Source: Halobacterium hubeiense (GTDB lineage Archaea > Halobacteriota > Halobacteria > Halobacteriales > Halobacteriaceae). Taken from it: a stretch of DNA of 64,000 nucleotides. How positions within the stretch are numbered: the first letter of the stretch is position 1; every line of letters starts with the position of its first letter. Of this stretch, positions 16,993 to 26,728 are shown piece after piece. The notes under the pieces are model-generated. The model did no database searches. It was not told the origin of the DNA and worked only from the letters and a program-made list of their open reading frames with translations. Location of the stretch: assembly GCF_001488575.1 (NCBI RefSeq), contig NZ_LN831302.1:1550001-1614000 (forward strand). The letters are read 5' to 3'. Made by a program: the position numbers and the translations under genes.

Positions 16993-17580
16993 ATGTCCGA
17001 CCTCGACGAGACCGACCGCCGCATCCTCGAACTGCTCGCGGCGGACGCGCGCCGCCCGTACAGCGACATCGCCGACGACGTGGGGCTGTCCGCACCCGCC
17101 GTCTCCGACCGCGTGGCGAACCTCCGCGACAGCGGCGTCATCGAGCGGTTCACCGTGGACATCGACCGCTCGCGGCTCCGCGAGGGCGCCAACGTCCTCG
17201 TGGAGCTGTCGGTCCCGCCGGGCGACGTCGACGCCGTCCGCGAGGCCGTCGGCGGCGCGGACGCCGTCGAACACGTCTTCGTCACCGCCAGCGGCGACGT
17301 GGTGTGTTCGGCCCGGCTCCCCGTCGAGGACGTGCGCTCGTGGGTGACCGAGACGGTCGGCACCGAGCGCCTCCGCGACTACGACGTGACGCTGCTCGCG
17401 GACGCGGAGTGGCACCCCAGCGTCGGCGAGGAGTTCGCGATGGCGTGCGCGGAGTGCGGCAACACCGTCACCAGCGAGGGCGAGACCGCGCGCATCGACG
17501 GCGACCGCTACCACTTCTGCTGTTCGTCGTGTCAGGCGCGCTTCGAGGAGCGCTACGACCGCCACGACGCCGAAGCCTAA
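16993..17580 (+). CDS. Lrp/AsnC-type regulator with C-terminal TRASH metal-sensing domain
   Basis: A 195-residue regulator. Residues 1-60 are an Lrp winged helix (DETDRRILELLAADARRPYSDIADDVGLS), followed by an effector-like domain, then a TRASH domain at about 150-188 with Cys pairs CAEC and FCCSSC that should bind copper or another soft metal. This is the architecture of Halobacterium VNG1179C, which controls copper efflux genes. It is divergent from the copper chaperone gene, supporting a copper-sensing role. Confidence 0.88.
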   Translation: MSDLDETDRRILELLAADARRPYSDIADDVGLSAPAVSDRVANLRDSGVIERFTVDIDRSRLREGANVLVELSVPPGDVDAVREAVGGADAVEHVFVTASGDVVCSARLPVEDVRSWVTETVGTERLRDYDVTLLADAEWHPSVGEEFAMACAECGNTVTSEGETARIDGDRYHFCCSSCQARFEERYDRHDAEA

Positions 17581-17611
17581 CGGCTAAGCCGCCGCGGCAG
17601 CGACTCCACCT

Positions 17612-17821
17612 GTGCGTCGGAACGCGTTCGTCTCCCGTTCGATACTGTTGTTCGCGCTCGTCGCCGCGAGCTTCGTCGTCCTCGGGTTCGGCCGGCTGGT
17701 GCTCCCGTACCGCGTCGCGCGCCTGCTCGCCGCGCCGCTGCTGTTCGCGGGCGCCGTCCTCGCGGTCGTACTCGTCGCGCAAGCGGCGCTGGCGGCGGTC
17801 GGGATTCTGGACGTGGACTGA
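17612..17821 (+). CDS. Small two-helix membrane protein
   Basis: A 69-residue hydrophobic protein with two predicted membrane helices (about 9-30 and 38-65) and a basic start MRRNAFVSR. It uses a GTG start at 17612. It lies in the same direction between the TRASH regulator and the transglutaminase operon, ending 60 bp before the latter. Family and function are not recognised. Confidence 0.6.
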   Translation: MRRNAFVSRSILLFALVAASFVVLGFGRLVLPYRVARLLAAPLLFAGAVLAVVLVAQAALAAVGILDVD

Positions 17822-17881
17822 CAGCACGCCCACCGCACCCTCCGAATCATATACGTGGCGTGGCGGCCAACGGGCAGACGA

Positions 17882-20434
17882 ATGAGCGACGCCTCCGGTC
17901 CCGACGCGCGCCGCGCCCTCCTCGCCGTCGTCTTCGCGGTCGGCCTCGTCACAGCCGCCGCGGCCGCGCCGGCGCTCGCCGGGCAGGCCCCGCTGGGCGG
18001 CCTCGACTCGCCGCCCGCACCCGGCGACGTGCCGGAGCTCCTGCGTCAGATTCCGGGCGCGGACGCGCTCCTCGGGGACGCCAGCGGTCAGTCCGGGGAC
18101 TTCGAGTTCGGCGCGTCCGCGTTCGGCGCGCTCACGCCCGGCGAGACCGCCAGCGTCGGCGGGCCGATGTCGCCCGGCCAGCGCGCGAACGCGACGGAGG
18201 CGCACTTCGTCGCGGAGGCCGACGAGTCGCGGTACTGGCGGACGGAAGCGTACACCACCTACACGGGGTCGGGCTGGGAGCGCCAGCAGGTCAACCGCGT
18301 CCAGCCGCCCCGCCCCGTCACGGAGCGGCCAATCGAGTGGAACGAGGTCACGCTGAGCCGGCCCGCGACCTCGCTGCCCACGCCGTGGCGGCCGATAAAC
18401 CTCACGTGCGCGGGCGGGTGTCCGTCGGTGTCGCTGACGCCGACCAGCGGCATCAGCGCGAGCGCGGCGTTCACCGAGGGGCAGACGTACCGCGTGCAGA
18501 GCATAGAGGCGCTGTCGGCGCCGAGCGTGCTCGACGACGTGCGCGTCGCGGGCAGCGTCGTCGACACCGAGTACACGACCGTCGAGACGACCGACCGCGT
18601 GCGCGAGCGCGCCGCCGAGGTAGTCGGGGACGCGGACAACCGCTACGACGCCGCGCGCCGCGTCGAACAGTACCTCGAAGCGAACAAGACGTACTCGCTG
18701 ACCGACGTGCCCGAGCCCGGCGACCAAATCACCGACCAGTTCCTCTTCGAGCAAGACGCGGGCTACTGCGAGTACTTCGCGACCGCGATGACGACGATGC
18801 TGCGCGCGCAGGACGTCCCCGCGCGCTACGTCGTCGGGTACGCCGGCGGCGAGTACGTCGGCGACGGCAAGTACCTCGTGCGCGGCGCCGACGCCCACGC
18901 GTGGGTCGAAGTGTACTTCGAGGATGTCGGCTGGGTGCGCTTCGACCCGACGCCCGGGGACGCCCGCGAGAGCGCCCGCGACGAACTCCACGAGGACGAG
19001 CGCGACTTCGAGGTGTCCCTGAACCGGACCGCGGTGCCCGGCGAGCGCGTGACCGCGACCGTGACGACCGCCGACCTGCCCGCGCGCGACGTCGCGCTCG
19101 TCGTGAACGGCGACCGCGTCGGTCAGACCGACGCGAACGGTACGGTCGCGTTCACCGTCCCGTACGCCGAGCAGTTGCGCGTCAGCGTCGAAACGACGGT
19201 GAACGTCACGGCGTCCAGCGGCTCGCTGGCGTCCGCGCCCGTCGGCGGCGACCGCGCGTACAGCGTCGCGTCGCCGACAGTCGCCCAGCAGGACGACGGC
19301 AACGACTCCGCGCAGACGTTCGACGTGAACGCGGACGTGCGGTTTGCCTTCGACGGCGACGTCGAGCCCGGCGCCGAGCGCACGCTCACCGTCACCGTCG
19401 CGGGCCGGCCGTTCCCGGACGCCGCGGTCAGCGTCGGCGGCGTCGAGCAGGGCCGCACGGACGAGAACGGCCGCATCGCGGTCCGGATCCCCGAAGACGC
19501 CAGCGGCGTACTCGACGTCACGGCGTCCCGCGACGACCTCAGCGAGACGACGACCTACCCCGTGGACGACCTCGCCGTCGCGGTGTCCCCGTCGCTCGTC
19601 GCGCCGTTCCCCGGCACGACCGCCACCGCTCGCGTCACGTCGGGCGGCGAGCCGGTGAGCGGCGCGGCCGTCACGGTCGCCGGCGAGACCGTCGGCGAAA
19701 CCGACGCGGACGGCGCCGTCGCCTTCGAGATACCGCTGACGCGCGCGCCGGCGGTCGTCGCGACGGCCAGCGAGAAGACCACGACCGCGTACCTCGGGTG
19801 GGTGCTGCCCTCGGCCGCGGCCGCCGTGCTCGCGGCGCTCGGCGCGCTCGCCGGCGTCGTGCTGGCCGCACAGAAGCGCGGTGTGACGCCCCGGGGCGTC
19901 GCGAACGCGCTCGTCGCCGCGGCGCGCGGCGCTACGTCCTACGTCGTCGGCGCGCTCGTCGGCTTCGCGGACTCGCTGGACGACCTCGCGGCCGAGTTCC
20001 GAGCGGCCACGGCGGACGGCTGGCGCGGCGTGCTCGCGTGGCTCGCGTCCCTCCCCGGGCGCGTCCGGGTCCCGGACGTCCGCGGCTGGCTCGCCGGACT
20101 CGCCGCGACCGCGGGCGTCGGACGCGAACGCGACGCCGGCGCGGCCGGCGAGCCGCGAGCCGAGACGAACGCGAACTCTGCTGACGGCCGCCTGCGAACG
20201 GTGTGGCGGCGGTTCGTCGCGGTCGTCGGCGTCGAGCGCTGGGAGACGAAGACGCCCGCGGAGGTCGCCCGGGAGGCAGTCGAGCGCGGGTTCCCGGAGC
20301 GGCCCGTGGACGCGCTCACGGCCGCGTTCCGGGACGCCGCGTACGGCGGGCGCGCGGAGGACGCACACCTCGACCGCGCGGAGGAGGCGCTGGACTCGGT
20401 GCGCGGCGCCGACCGCGAGGAGGACGAACAGTGA
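17882..20434 (+). CDS. Transglutaminase-like membrane protein with repeated Ig-like/carboxypeptidase-regulatory-like domains
   Basis: An 850-residue exported membrane protein. A signal segment (12-35) leads to an extracellular transglutaminase-like domain with an intact triad: Cys296 in [10 protein letters not shown], His339 in [10 protein letters not shown] and Asp355 in FDPTPGD. Three beta-sandwich repeats follow (each with a GQTDANGT / GRTDENGR / GETDADGA turn), then a membrane helix near 635-660 and a cytoplasmic C-terminal region resembling DUF4129. It resembles the TgpA-type proteins that pair with DUF58 and MoxR. The ATG 17882 gives a clean signal peptide. It is the first gene of a four-gene operon with 4-bp overlaps. 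Confidence 0.88.
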   Translation: MSDASGPDARRALLAVVFAVGLVTAAAAAPALAGQAPLGGLDSPPAPGDVPELLRQIPGADALLGDASGQSGDFEFGASAFGALTPGETASVGGPMSPGQRANATEAHFVAEADESRYWRTEAYTTYTGSGWERQQVNRVQPPRPVTERPIEWNEVTLSRPATSLPTPWRPINLTCAGGCPSVSLTPTSGISASAAFTEGQTYRVQSIEALSAPSVLDDVRVAGSVVDTEYTTVETTDRVRERAAEVVGDADNRYDAARRVEQYLEANKTYSLTDVPEPGDQITDQFLFEQDAGYCEYFATAMTTMLRAQDVPARYVVGYAGGEYVGDGKYLVRGADAHAWVEVYFEDVGWVRFDPTPGDARESARDELHEDERDFEVSLNRTAVPGERVTATVTTADLPARDVALVVNGDRVGQTDANGTVAFTVPYAEQLRVSVETTVNVTASSGSLASAPVGGDRAYSVASPTVAQQDDGNDSAQTFDVNADVRFAFDGDVEPGAERTLTVTVAGRPFPDAAVSVGGVEQGRTDENGRIAVRIPEDASGVLDVTASRDDLSETTTYPVDDLAVAVSPSLVAPFPGTTATARVTSGGEPVSGAAVTVAGETVGETDADGAVAFEIPLTRAPAVVATASEKTTTAYLGWVLPSAAAAVLAALGALAGVVLAAQKRGVTPRGVANALVAAARGATSYVVGALVGFADSLDDLAAEFRAATADGWRGVLAWLASLPGRVRVPDVRGWLAGLAATAGVGRERDAGAAGEPRAETNANSADGRLRTVWRRFVAVVGVERWETKTPAEVAREAVERGFPERPVDALTAAFRDAAYGGRAEDAHLDRAEEALDSVRGADREEDEQ

Positions 20435-21015
20435 CCGCGCTCCGCAGAACGGTGCTGGCGGCGGTCGGCGTCGCGGGCGTCGCGGTCGCCGTCGGCGTGG
20501 TCGTCGGGGTCGCGCCCGCGTCGCTGGTCGGCGCGGCGAACGGGCTGGACGCGACGCTCGCGACCGGCGTCGTCGGCGCCGCGCTCGTCGGGTACGCGCT
20601 CCGGCGGCGCCGACAGGCCGAGCCGGAGGCGACCCCGTCGCTGGCGGACGCGGGCAGTGAGACGGCCGCGGCCGACCCCGGCCAGCCGGTCGACGGCGCG
20701 CTCGACCGCATCGCGGACGGCGACGACGCCTTCGCTCGGGACGCGCGGCCGCGGGTCCGCGAGCGGGTTCGCGAGACGGCGGTGCGGGCGTGCGAGCGCC
20801 GGGCCGGGACGCGAGGCGACGCCGCGGCCGTCGTCGCGCGCGGCGAGTGGACGGACGACCCGGTGGCGGCGGCGTTCCTCGGCGACGAGCGCGCGCCCCG
20901 GTACCCGCTCCGCGAGCGCCTGCGCGGGTGGGTCCACCCCGGCCGCGCGTACCGGCGACGCGTCGAGCGCACCGTCGAGGCCGTCCACGACGTTGCCACG
21001 GAGGGGTCGCGGTGA
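20431..21015 (+). CDS. Membrane protein of the transglutaminase/DUF58 operon
   Basis: A 194-residue protein with two N-terminal helices (about 5-30 and 40-60) and a charged Arg-rich cytoplasmic region. Start is GTG at 20431, overlapping the upstream TGA as GTGA. In haloarchaea this slot between the transglutaminase and DUF58 genes is usually occupied by a small conserved membrane protein of unknown function; sequence here gives no catalytic motif. Confidence 0.75.
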   Translation: MTALRRTVLAAVGVAGVAVAVGVVVGVAPASLVGAANGLDATLATGVVGAALVGYALRRRRQAEPEATPSLADAGSETAAADPGQPVDGALDRIADGDDAFARDARPRVRERVRETAVRACERRAGTRGDAAAVVARGEWTDDPVAAAFLGDERAPRYPLRERLRGWVHPGRAYRRRVERTVEAVHDVATEGSR

Positions 21016-22361
21016 GCCAGTCGCGGTTCACCGGCGGCCTGCTGGCGGCGCTCGCGCTCGCCGGCGCCGGCGTCGCGAGCGGCCGGTCGGCGCTGTTCGT
21101 CGCCGCCGTGATTCCGCTCGCGTTCGTGCTGTACGGCGCGCTCTCGGCGCCCCGCGGGGGCGACCCGATTCGCTCGACCCGCGACCTCTCCGCGGACTCG
21201 CCGCTGCCCGGCGACCGCGTGACCGTCGAACTCACCGTGGAGAACGTCGGCGGGAGCGCGCTCCCGGACGTCCGCGTCGCCGACGGCGTCCCCGGCGACC
21301 TCCGCGTGGTGGACGGGTCGCCGGACGCCGCGCTCGCGCTCCCCGCGGGCGGGACGGCGACGGTCGAATACACCGTGGTCGCTGACCGCGGGCAGTTCCC
21401 GTTCGACGCGCCGACGGTTCGCGTCCGCGGCGCGAGCGCGACGAACGCCCGCACGGTCGAGGCGCCCGTGGACGGCGCGGACGAACTGAACTGTCGGGTG
21501 AGCGTCGCGGACGTGCCGCTGCGGCGGCAGACGACCGCGCACGCCGGCACGCTCCCGACGGACTCCGGCGGCCCGGGAATCGAGTTCCACTCGACGCGCG
21601 AGTACCAGCGCGGCGACCCCGCGAGCCGCATCAACTGGCGCCGCTACGCGAAGACCGGCGAACTCTCCACGGTGAACTACCGGGAGCGGCGCGCGGCCGC
21701 CGTCGTGCTCGCCGTGGACGCCCGCGACGCCAGCGACGCGACCGCGCACGCCGGTACGCCGTCGGGCGCGTCGCTGTCCGCGTACGCCGCAGCGCGCGCG
21801 GTGGAGCCGCTCGAATCCGCCGGCCACCGCGTCGGCCTCGCGGTGTTCGGCATCGACGACCCCGTGACCGGCGGGACGGACCCCGCGTGGGTGCCGCCCG
21901 GCACGGGCGACGCGCACCACGCGCGCATCGCGGCCGTCCTCGACGCCGCCGTCGAAGCGCGAACGGGCGACGCGACGCCGGAGGGCGGTGCGGTCGAAGC
22001 CGAGTCGGAGCCGGCGGCCGCGGCCGACGGCGGGAGCCGACCCGACGACGACGCGCGCATCGACCGGTTCGCCGAGCGCGTCCCGGCGGGCACGCAGGTC
22101 GTCGTCTGCTCGCCCGCGCTCGACGCGTTCCCGGCGGCGCTGGTGCGGCGCCTCGCGGCCGACGGCCACCACGTCACCGCGGTCAGCCCGGACGTCACCG
22201 CGACGGACACGCCCGGACGCACGCTCGCCGCCGCCGACCGGGCGCTCGCGCTCGCCGACGCCCGGGCCGCCGGCGCGAGCGTCGTCGACTGGGCGCCCGA
22301 CGAACCGCTCGCCAGCGCGGTCGCCCGCGCGACGACCACGGTTCGCGGGGGGAAGCGATGA
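21012..22361 (+). CDS. DUF58 (VWA-like) membrane protein
   Basis: A 449-residue protein with two N-terminal helices, a beta-sandwich segment (VTVELTVENVGGSALPDVRVAD) and the DUF58 core, EFHSTREYQRGDPASRINWRRYAKTGEL, followed by a vWA-like region (VVLAVDARDASD). DUF58 proteins work with MoxR ATPases in assembling or maturing extracytoplasmic complexes. The GTG at 21012 overlaps the upstream stop; the gene overlaps the next by four bases. The MoxR partner is at 24149 on the other strand. Confidence 0.88.
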   Translation: MSQSRFTGGLLAALALAGAGVASGRSALFVAAVIPLAFVLYGALSAPRGGDPIRSTRDLSADSPLPGDRVTVELTVENVGGSALPDVRVADGVPGDLRVVDGSPDAALALPAGGTATVEYTVVADRGQFPFDAPTVRVRGASATNARTVEAPVDGADELNCRVSVADVPLRRQTTAHAGTLPTDSGGPGIEFHSTREYQRGDPASRINWRRYAKTGELSTVNYRERRAAAVVLAVDARDASDATAHAGTPSGASLSAYAAARAVEPLESAGHRVGLAVFGIDDPVTGGTDPAWVPPGTGDAHHARIAAVLDAAVEARTGDATPEGGAVEAESEPAAAADGGSRPDDDARIDRFAERVPAGTQVVVCSPALDAFPAALVRRLAADGHHVTAVSPDVTATDTPGRTLAAADRALALADARAAGASVVDWAPDEPLASAVARATTTVRGGKR

Positions 22362-23872
22362 GCGACGACCCCGTGCGACGGCCGACGCTCGTCGCCGGCG
22401 CCGCGATGGTCGCAATCGTGCTGTTCGCCGTCAACGACGCGCGCGCCACGTACGGCCTGCTGGCGTTCCTCGCGGCCGCGGGCGGCGGCGTGCTCGCGGT
22501 GGCCACCGGGCTAGCGACGCGCGAGGAGCCGCTGGCCGTGTTCGCGGCGTCCGTGCTCGCGCCCGCCGGCGGCGTCTCCGTCCTCGCGGCCGCGGGGCTC
22601 TCGGCGGCCGACTTCCCCCTGCTCGCGGACGTCCTCGACCCGCTGGTCGTCGTCGCGCTCGCCACCGCGGGCTTCGGCGCGACCGCGGCGTTCACTGGCG
22701 GCGTCGGCGGCGGCGCGGTCGGCCGCGCGTTCTCCGTCGTCGTCGCGACCACGATTCTCCCGTTCTTCGCGACGGTCGCCGCGCTCGCGGGGCGCGTCCA
22801 GAGGGACGTCGGCGTCCTCGGCGAGTTCGGCGACGCGCTCGGCGCACTCGCCGCGCTCGTCCACTCGCCGACGGGCACCGCGCTCGACGTGGTCGTGTTC
22901 TTCGTGCTGGTCGCGGCGACGGCGCGCGCGCTCGCCGCCGGCGCGGCCGCCGCGCCGCTGGTCGAACTCGCGCCGCGCGAGCGCCGCGAGGCGGCGGCGC
23001 GGGCGAAGCGGCTCGTCGTCGCCGCCTGCCTGTCCGTCTGGCGGCTGTTCGCGCTGAGCTGGGCGGTCGTGTTCGTCGCGTTCGTCTCCGGCATCGCGGA
23101 GCGCGTCGTCGCGCAGATGCCCGCTACCCTCGTCTCGCTAGTCGGTGCGCTCGCGTCCTCGGGCGTCGTCCGCGCGCTCATGCTCGCCGCCATCGCGGCG
23201 TCCGTGCTCATCGTCGCCGCGCTGCGGGTCGCGCGCCTCGCGACCGGCGACCACCGCGAGAGCCTGCGTCGCGTCGCACCGGCCGCTGGCGGCGGCGTGC
23301 TGGCGGTGGTCGTCGGCGTCCTGTTCGCGGGCCGCGTCGTCGCGGCGGTCCGGCGCGCGCTCCCCCAGCAGGCGCGCGCGAACTTCGAGCCCGTCGTCGC
23401 GACGTTCGGCGAGCCGGCGCTCGCGCTGGTCGGCCTGCTCGCGCCGCTGGCGGTCCTCTCCGGACTCCTGCTGGCGTTCGCGGGGCTGGGCTGGCTGCGC
23501 GTGATTCCCCAGCGCAGCGCGCCGGCCGCGGTCGCCGCCGGCGGCCTCGTGGTCGCCGCGGCCGCCGCCGGGATGCAGGACGCGCCCCGGGAGTTCGTGT
23601 TCGCGCTCGTCGCCGCCGGGATGGTCGCGTGGGACGTCGGCGAGTACGGCGTCGGCGTCGCCGCGGAGGTCGAGCGCCACGCGCCGACCGCTCGCGCGGA
23701 GCTGGTCCACGTCGCCGCGGCGGTTGCCGTCGGCGTCCTCGCGTACTACGCCGCCACGCTCGTCGGTGGGGTTGCCGCCGGTCTCCAGACGCCGGACGCG
23801 GGCGCGGCGCTGGTCGCGCTCGTCGCCGCCGGCGTCGGACTGGCGGCGCTGGTCGGCGCGCTCGCGGAGTGA
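22358..23872 (+). CDS. Polytopic membrane protein closing the DUF58 operon
   Basis: A 504-residue, Ala/Val-rich protein with about twelve predicted helices and almost no polar motifs. ATG 22358 overlaps the DUF58 stop (ATGA). A conserved haloarchaeal partner of MoxR/DUF58 clusters; probably forms the membrane platform of the complex. No family with known function is recognisable. Confidence 0.8.
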   Translation: MSDDPVRRPTLVAGAAMVAIVLFAVNDARATYGLLAFLAAAGGGVLAVATGLATREEPLAVFAASVLAPAGGVSVLAAAGLSAADFPLLADVLDPLVVVALATAGFGATAAFTGGVGGGAVGRAFSVVVATTILPFFATVAALAGRVQRDVGVLGEFGDALGALAALVHSPTGTALDVVVFFVLVAATARALAAGAAAAPLVELAPRERREAAARAKRLVVAACLSVWRLFALSWAVVFVAFVSGIAERVVAQMPATLVSLVGALASSGVVRALMLAAIAASVLIVAALRVARLATGDHRESLRRVAPAAGGGVLAVVVGVLFAGRVVAAVRRALPQQARANFEPVVATFGEPALALVGLLAPLAVLSGLLLAFAGLGWLRVIPQRSAPAAVAAGGLVVAAAAAGMQDAPREFVFALVAAGMVAWDVGEYGVGVAAEVERHAPTARAELVHVAAAVAVGVLAYYAATLVGGVAAGLQTPDAGAALVALVAAGVGLAALVGALAE

Positions 23873-23905
23873 ACAACTAACACCCGGGCGGTCGATTTCC
23901 GGGGT

Positions 23906-24148
23906 ATGCGGACGCTGTACGTCCAGCCGCTGTGCCCGTACTGCCGGAAAGTCAAACGCGCGCTCGGCGACCTCGGCCTCGACTACGAGACCGAGCGCGT
24001 CTCCTTCTTCAAGTTTCGCCGCGACGAGGTGCGCGAGGTCAGCGGCCAGTCGCAGGTGCCCGTGCTCGTGGACCCCGACCACGGCGTCGAGGGAATGTCG
24101 GAGTCAGACGACATCGTCGAGTACCTCTACGAGACGTACGGCGAATAG
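23906..24148 (+). CDS. Glutaredoxin-like / GST N-terminal-domain protein
   Basis: An 80-residue thioredoxin fold. The redox site CPYC is at residues 10-13, the cis-Pro is in SQVPVLVD, and SESDDIVEYLYETYG forms the terminal helix. It is likely a thiol-disulfide oxidoreductase. It follows the DUF58 operon by 33 bp in the same direction and abuts the convergent MoxR gene. Confidence 0.9.
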   Translation: MRTLYVQPLCPYCRKVKRALGDLGLDYETERVSFFKFRRDEVREVSGQSQVPVLVDPDHGVEGMSESDDIVEYLYETYGE

Positions 24149-25099
24149 TTACGAGACGGCGGGCACCTGTACGCTGTCGAGGACGTCCCGCACGACGTCC
24201 ACGGGGTCGACGTCCTCGACGGTGGCCTGCCCGGTGAGCACGAGCCGGTGGACGAGCACAGACTCGCCCGCTCGCTTCACGTCCTCGGGCGTGACGTAGT
24301 CCCGTCCCTGCACGACGGCGCGGGCACGAGCGACCTCGAACAGCCGCTGGGTGCCGCGCGGGCTGACACCGACTTCGACGCGGTCGTCCTCGCGGGTGGC
24401 GCGCCCCACGTCCACCACGTAGTCGCGGACGCCGTCGCTGACCGAGACCGTCTCCGGAACGGTCTGGAGGTCCGAGAGCGCGTCGTCGGGGACGACCTGC
24501 GAGACCTCGGGGGTGGTGGTCTGGCGGTCGGCGCGGCGGTCGATGAGCTCGCGCTCGCCGGCGCGGTCGGGGTAGCCGATGCCGGCCTTCACGGCGAAGC
24601 GGTCGCGCTGGGCTTCCGGCAGTCGGAACGTCCCCTCCTGCTCGACGGGGTTCTGCGTCGCGATGACGAGGAACGGCTCCGGGAGCTGGTGGGTCTCGCC
24701 GTCCACGCTCACCTGTCCTTCCTCCATCGCTTCGAGGAGTGCGGCCTGTGTTTTGGGGGGTGCGCGGTTGATTTCGTCCGCGAGCACGACGTTCGCGAAC
24801 ACCGGACCGGGGTTGAACTCGAAGGACTCGGTACGGGCGTCGTAGACGTGCGAGCCGGTGATGTCCGACGGGAGGAGGTCGGGCGTGAACTGCACGCGCG
24901 TGAACTCCAGCCCGAGCGCGGTCGCGAGGCTCCGGGCCGTGAGCGTCTTCCCCGTCCCGGGCACGTCTTCGAGGAGGACGTGGCCGCGGGCGAGCGCGCC
25001 CGAGAGGACGGTTTCGAGGAACTGCCGGTCGGTGACGACCGCCTCGCTGACCGCGTCTATCACGTCGGTACACGTCCGGGCGGCGGTGTCGACGTCCAT
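24149..25099 (-). CDS. MoxR-family AAA+ ATPase
   Basis: A 316-residue AAA+ chaperone ATPase. Walker A is GTGKTLTAR near residue 45, Walker B is VVLADEINRAPPKTQAALLEAMEE, sensor 1 is in LVIATQNPVEQEGTF, and GVSPRGTQRL lies in the lid. MoxR proteins act with DUF58/vWA proteins to mature membrane or secreted complexes. Here it converges on the DUF58 operon instead of heading it, with a glutaredoxin gene between. Confidence 0.92.
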   Translation of the reverse strand: MDVDTAARTCTDVIDAVSEAVVTDRQFLETVLSGALARGHVLLEDVPGTGKTLTARSLATALGLEFTRVQFTPDLLPSDITGSHVYDARTESFEFNPGPVFANVVLADEINRAPPKTQAALLEAMEEGQVSVDGETHQLPEPFLVIATQNPVEQEGTFRLPEAQRDRFAVKAGIGYPDRAGERELIDRRADRQTTTPEVSQVVPDDALSDLQTVPETVSVSDGVRDYVVDVGRATREDDRVEVGVSPRGTQRLFEVARARAVVQGRDYVTPEDVKRAGESVLVHRLVLTGQATVEDVDPVDVVRDVLDSVQVPAVS

Positions 25100-25251
25100 T
25101 CGAGTCGTGGGTCGCCGGCGCCGGCCTTGTAGTTGTCGCCTACACCCGGTACGCGACAGTAACCGCTCAGTTAATACCGCGTCAGCCCGTCACTTCGAGT
25201 AACCGAGCGAAACGCATACACCGCTCCCACCGAGAGGAGTGCGTGACAGCG

Positions 25252-25280
25252 CCGTTCGAGGACGGGCACGCCTCGAACGG
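25252..25280. promoter_or_regulatory. Inverted repeat CCGTTCGAGG-N9-CCTCGAACGG before the sulfatase-like gene
   Basis: A perfect 10-bp inverted repeat ending 20 bp before the ATG at 25301. With TTAATAC near 25171 as a TATA candidate, it would lie in a leader of about 100 nt and could fold as an RNA hairpin just ahead of the start codon, or act as an operator. Confidence 0.4.
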
Positions 25281-25300
25281 AACGGGGGCAACCGACGACC

Positions 25301-26728
25301 ATGGGACCTGACACAGAGCTTTCGAACGTCGTACTCGTCACGGTGGACTCGCTGCGAGCGGACGCCATCGGCGCGTATGACCAGACGCGACACACGCCGG
25401 TGATGGACCGCCTCGCGCAGCGAGGGACCGTCTTCGAACGCGCGTTCGCGAACGGGAACTGGACGCCGTTCTCGTTCCCGTCGATGCTCTCCTCCCGGCC
25501 GGTGTTCTCCGACTCCGACGAGGTCGGCGTCAGCGAGTCGCCGACGCTCGCCTCGGCGCTCTCGGAGGCCGGGTTCGCCACGGGCGGGTTCAACGCCGCC
25601 AACGGCTTCCTCACCTCTCACTGGGGCTACGACGATGGATTCGACGAGTTCGAGCCGTTCGTCGCCAGCGTCGGCTCCAGCATCTACAGCCGCTACCTCG
25701 CCACACACCCGACGGTGGAGGCGTGGCTCCAGTTGGCGACGTCGCCGCTGCGCCGCGCTGGGTCGTGGCTGCGTGGCGACAGCGACGACCGGCCGTTCCT
25801 CGACACCTCGCGGATGTTCGACGTCGAACACGCCGCCACCGAGTTCGTCGAGGACACCGACGAGCCGTTCTTCCTGTGGGTCCACTACATGGACGCGCAC
25901 ACGCCGTACGTCCCCGCGCCGCGGTACATCCGCGAGGTGTCCTCGAACGTCCTCGGCACCCACCGGATGCTGCACGCGCACACCCGCACCGGCCTCGGCT
26001 GGGAGGTCGGCGAGCGCACACTCGGCGACCTCCGCACGCTGTATCAGGCGGCTGTCCGGCAGGTCGACGCCAGCATCGGCCGCCTGCTGGACACCCTCAA
26101 CGCGGAGGGCGTCGCCGACGAGACGGCGGTCGTGCTCGCGGGCGACCACGGCGAGGAGTTCCAGGAGCACGGCCACCTCGCGCACTACCCGAAACTCTAC
26201 GACGAACTGATTCACGCGCCGCTGGTCGTGGACGTGCCGGGCGCGGAGCCGCGGCGCGTCGAACAGCAGGTCGGGCTGGACTCGATTCCGCCGACGATTA
26301 CTGGCCTGCTGGACGTGGACGCGAACGCCGAGTGGCAGGGCGACTCGCTGGCCCCCGCGGTCCTCGACGGCGACGAACCCGACGACGACCCGGTCGTGTC
26401 GGTGACCGTGCGCGGCGAGTCGGTAACCGCCCAGCCCATCCCGCGCTCGCTCTCCGACGGCGACCTGCTCGTCAGCGTCCGCGACAGGGACTGGACGTAC
26501 ATCGAGAACGTCGACACGGGCGCGACCGAACTCTACCACCGGCCGTCGGACCCCGACCAGCAGGACGACCGCTCCGTGGACCCGACGCCCGACGAGCGGG
26601 CGGTCGTCGAGCGGTTCGCGCCGCTGGTCGACGAACACGCGGCCGTCGTCCGCGACCACAGCGGGACGACGGAGACGGCGGTCGACGGGGACCTCGGCGC
26701 GCGACTGGAAGCGCTCGGCTACAAGTAG
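25301..26728 (+). CDS. Sulfatase-superfamily hydrolase (Ser-type), cytoplasmic
   Basis: A 475-residue enzyme of the alkaline-phosphatase/sulfatase fold. Metal ligands are visible in VTVDSLRADAIG and in LAGDHGEEFQEHGH. Where sulfatases have C-x-P-S-R this protein has S-F-P-S-M (TPFSFPSML), so it lacks the formylglycine-forming Cys and may be a Ser-type sulfatase, phosphodiesterase or phosphotransferase. There is no signal peptide. It abuts a GtrA-type membrane protein gene, suggesting surface-glycan modification. Substrate unknown. Confidence 0.85.
   Translation: MGPDTELSNVVLVTVDSLRADAIGAYDQTRHTPVMDRLAQRGTVFERAFANGNWTPFSFPSMLSSRPVFSDSDEVGVSESPTLASALSEAGFATGGFNAANGFLTSHWGYDDGFDEFEPFVASVGSSIYSRYLATHPTVEAWLQLATSPLRRAGSWLRGDSDDRPFLDTSRMFDVEHAATEFVEDTDEPFFLWVHYMDAHTPYVPAPRYIREVSSNVLGTHRMLHAHTRTGLGWEVGERTLGDLRTLYQAAVRQVDASIGRLLDTLNAEGVADETAVVLAGDHGEEFQEHGHLAHYPKLYDELIHAPLVVDVPGAEPRRVEQQVGLDSIPPTITGLLDVDANAEWQGDSLAPAVLDGDEPDDDPVVSVTVRGESVTAQPIPRSLSDGDLLVSVRDRDWTYIENVDTGATELYHRPSDPDQQDDRSVDPTPDERAVVERFAPLVDEHAAVVRDHSGTTETAVDGDLGARLEALGYK

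Noticed and set aside
17468..21634. Very long open frame on the minus strand across the transglutaminase operon
   Set aside because: High-GC genomes leave mirror frames open. The plus-strand proteins here have clear motifs (transglutaminase triad, DUF58 core), while the minus translation is Arg/Ala/Gly-rich and motif-free.
25158..25175. GTAACCGCTCAGTTAATAC between moxR and the sulfatase-like gene as another copy of the Mo/W box
   Set aside because: Spacing is six rather than eight, the second arm is GTTAA, and the neighbours have no link to Mo/W. Probably chance or promoter sequence.
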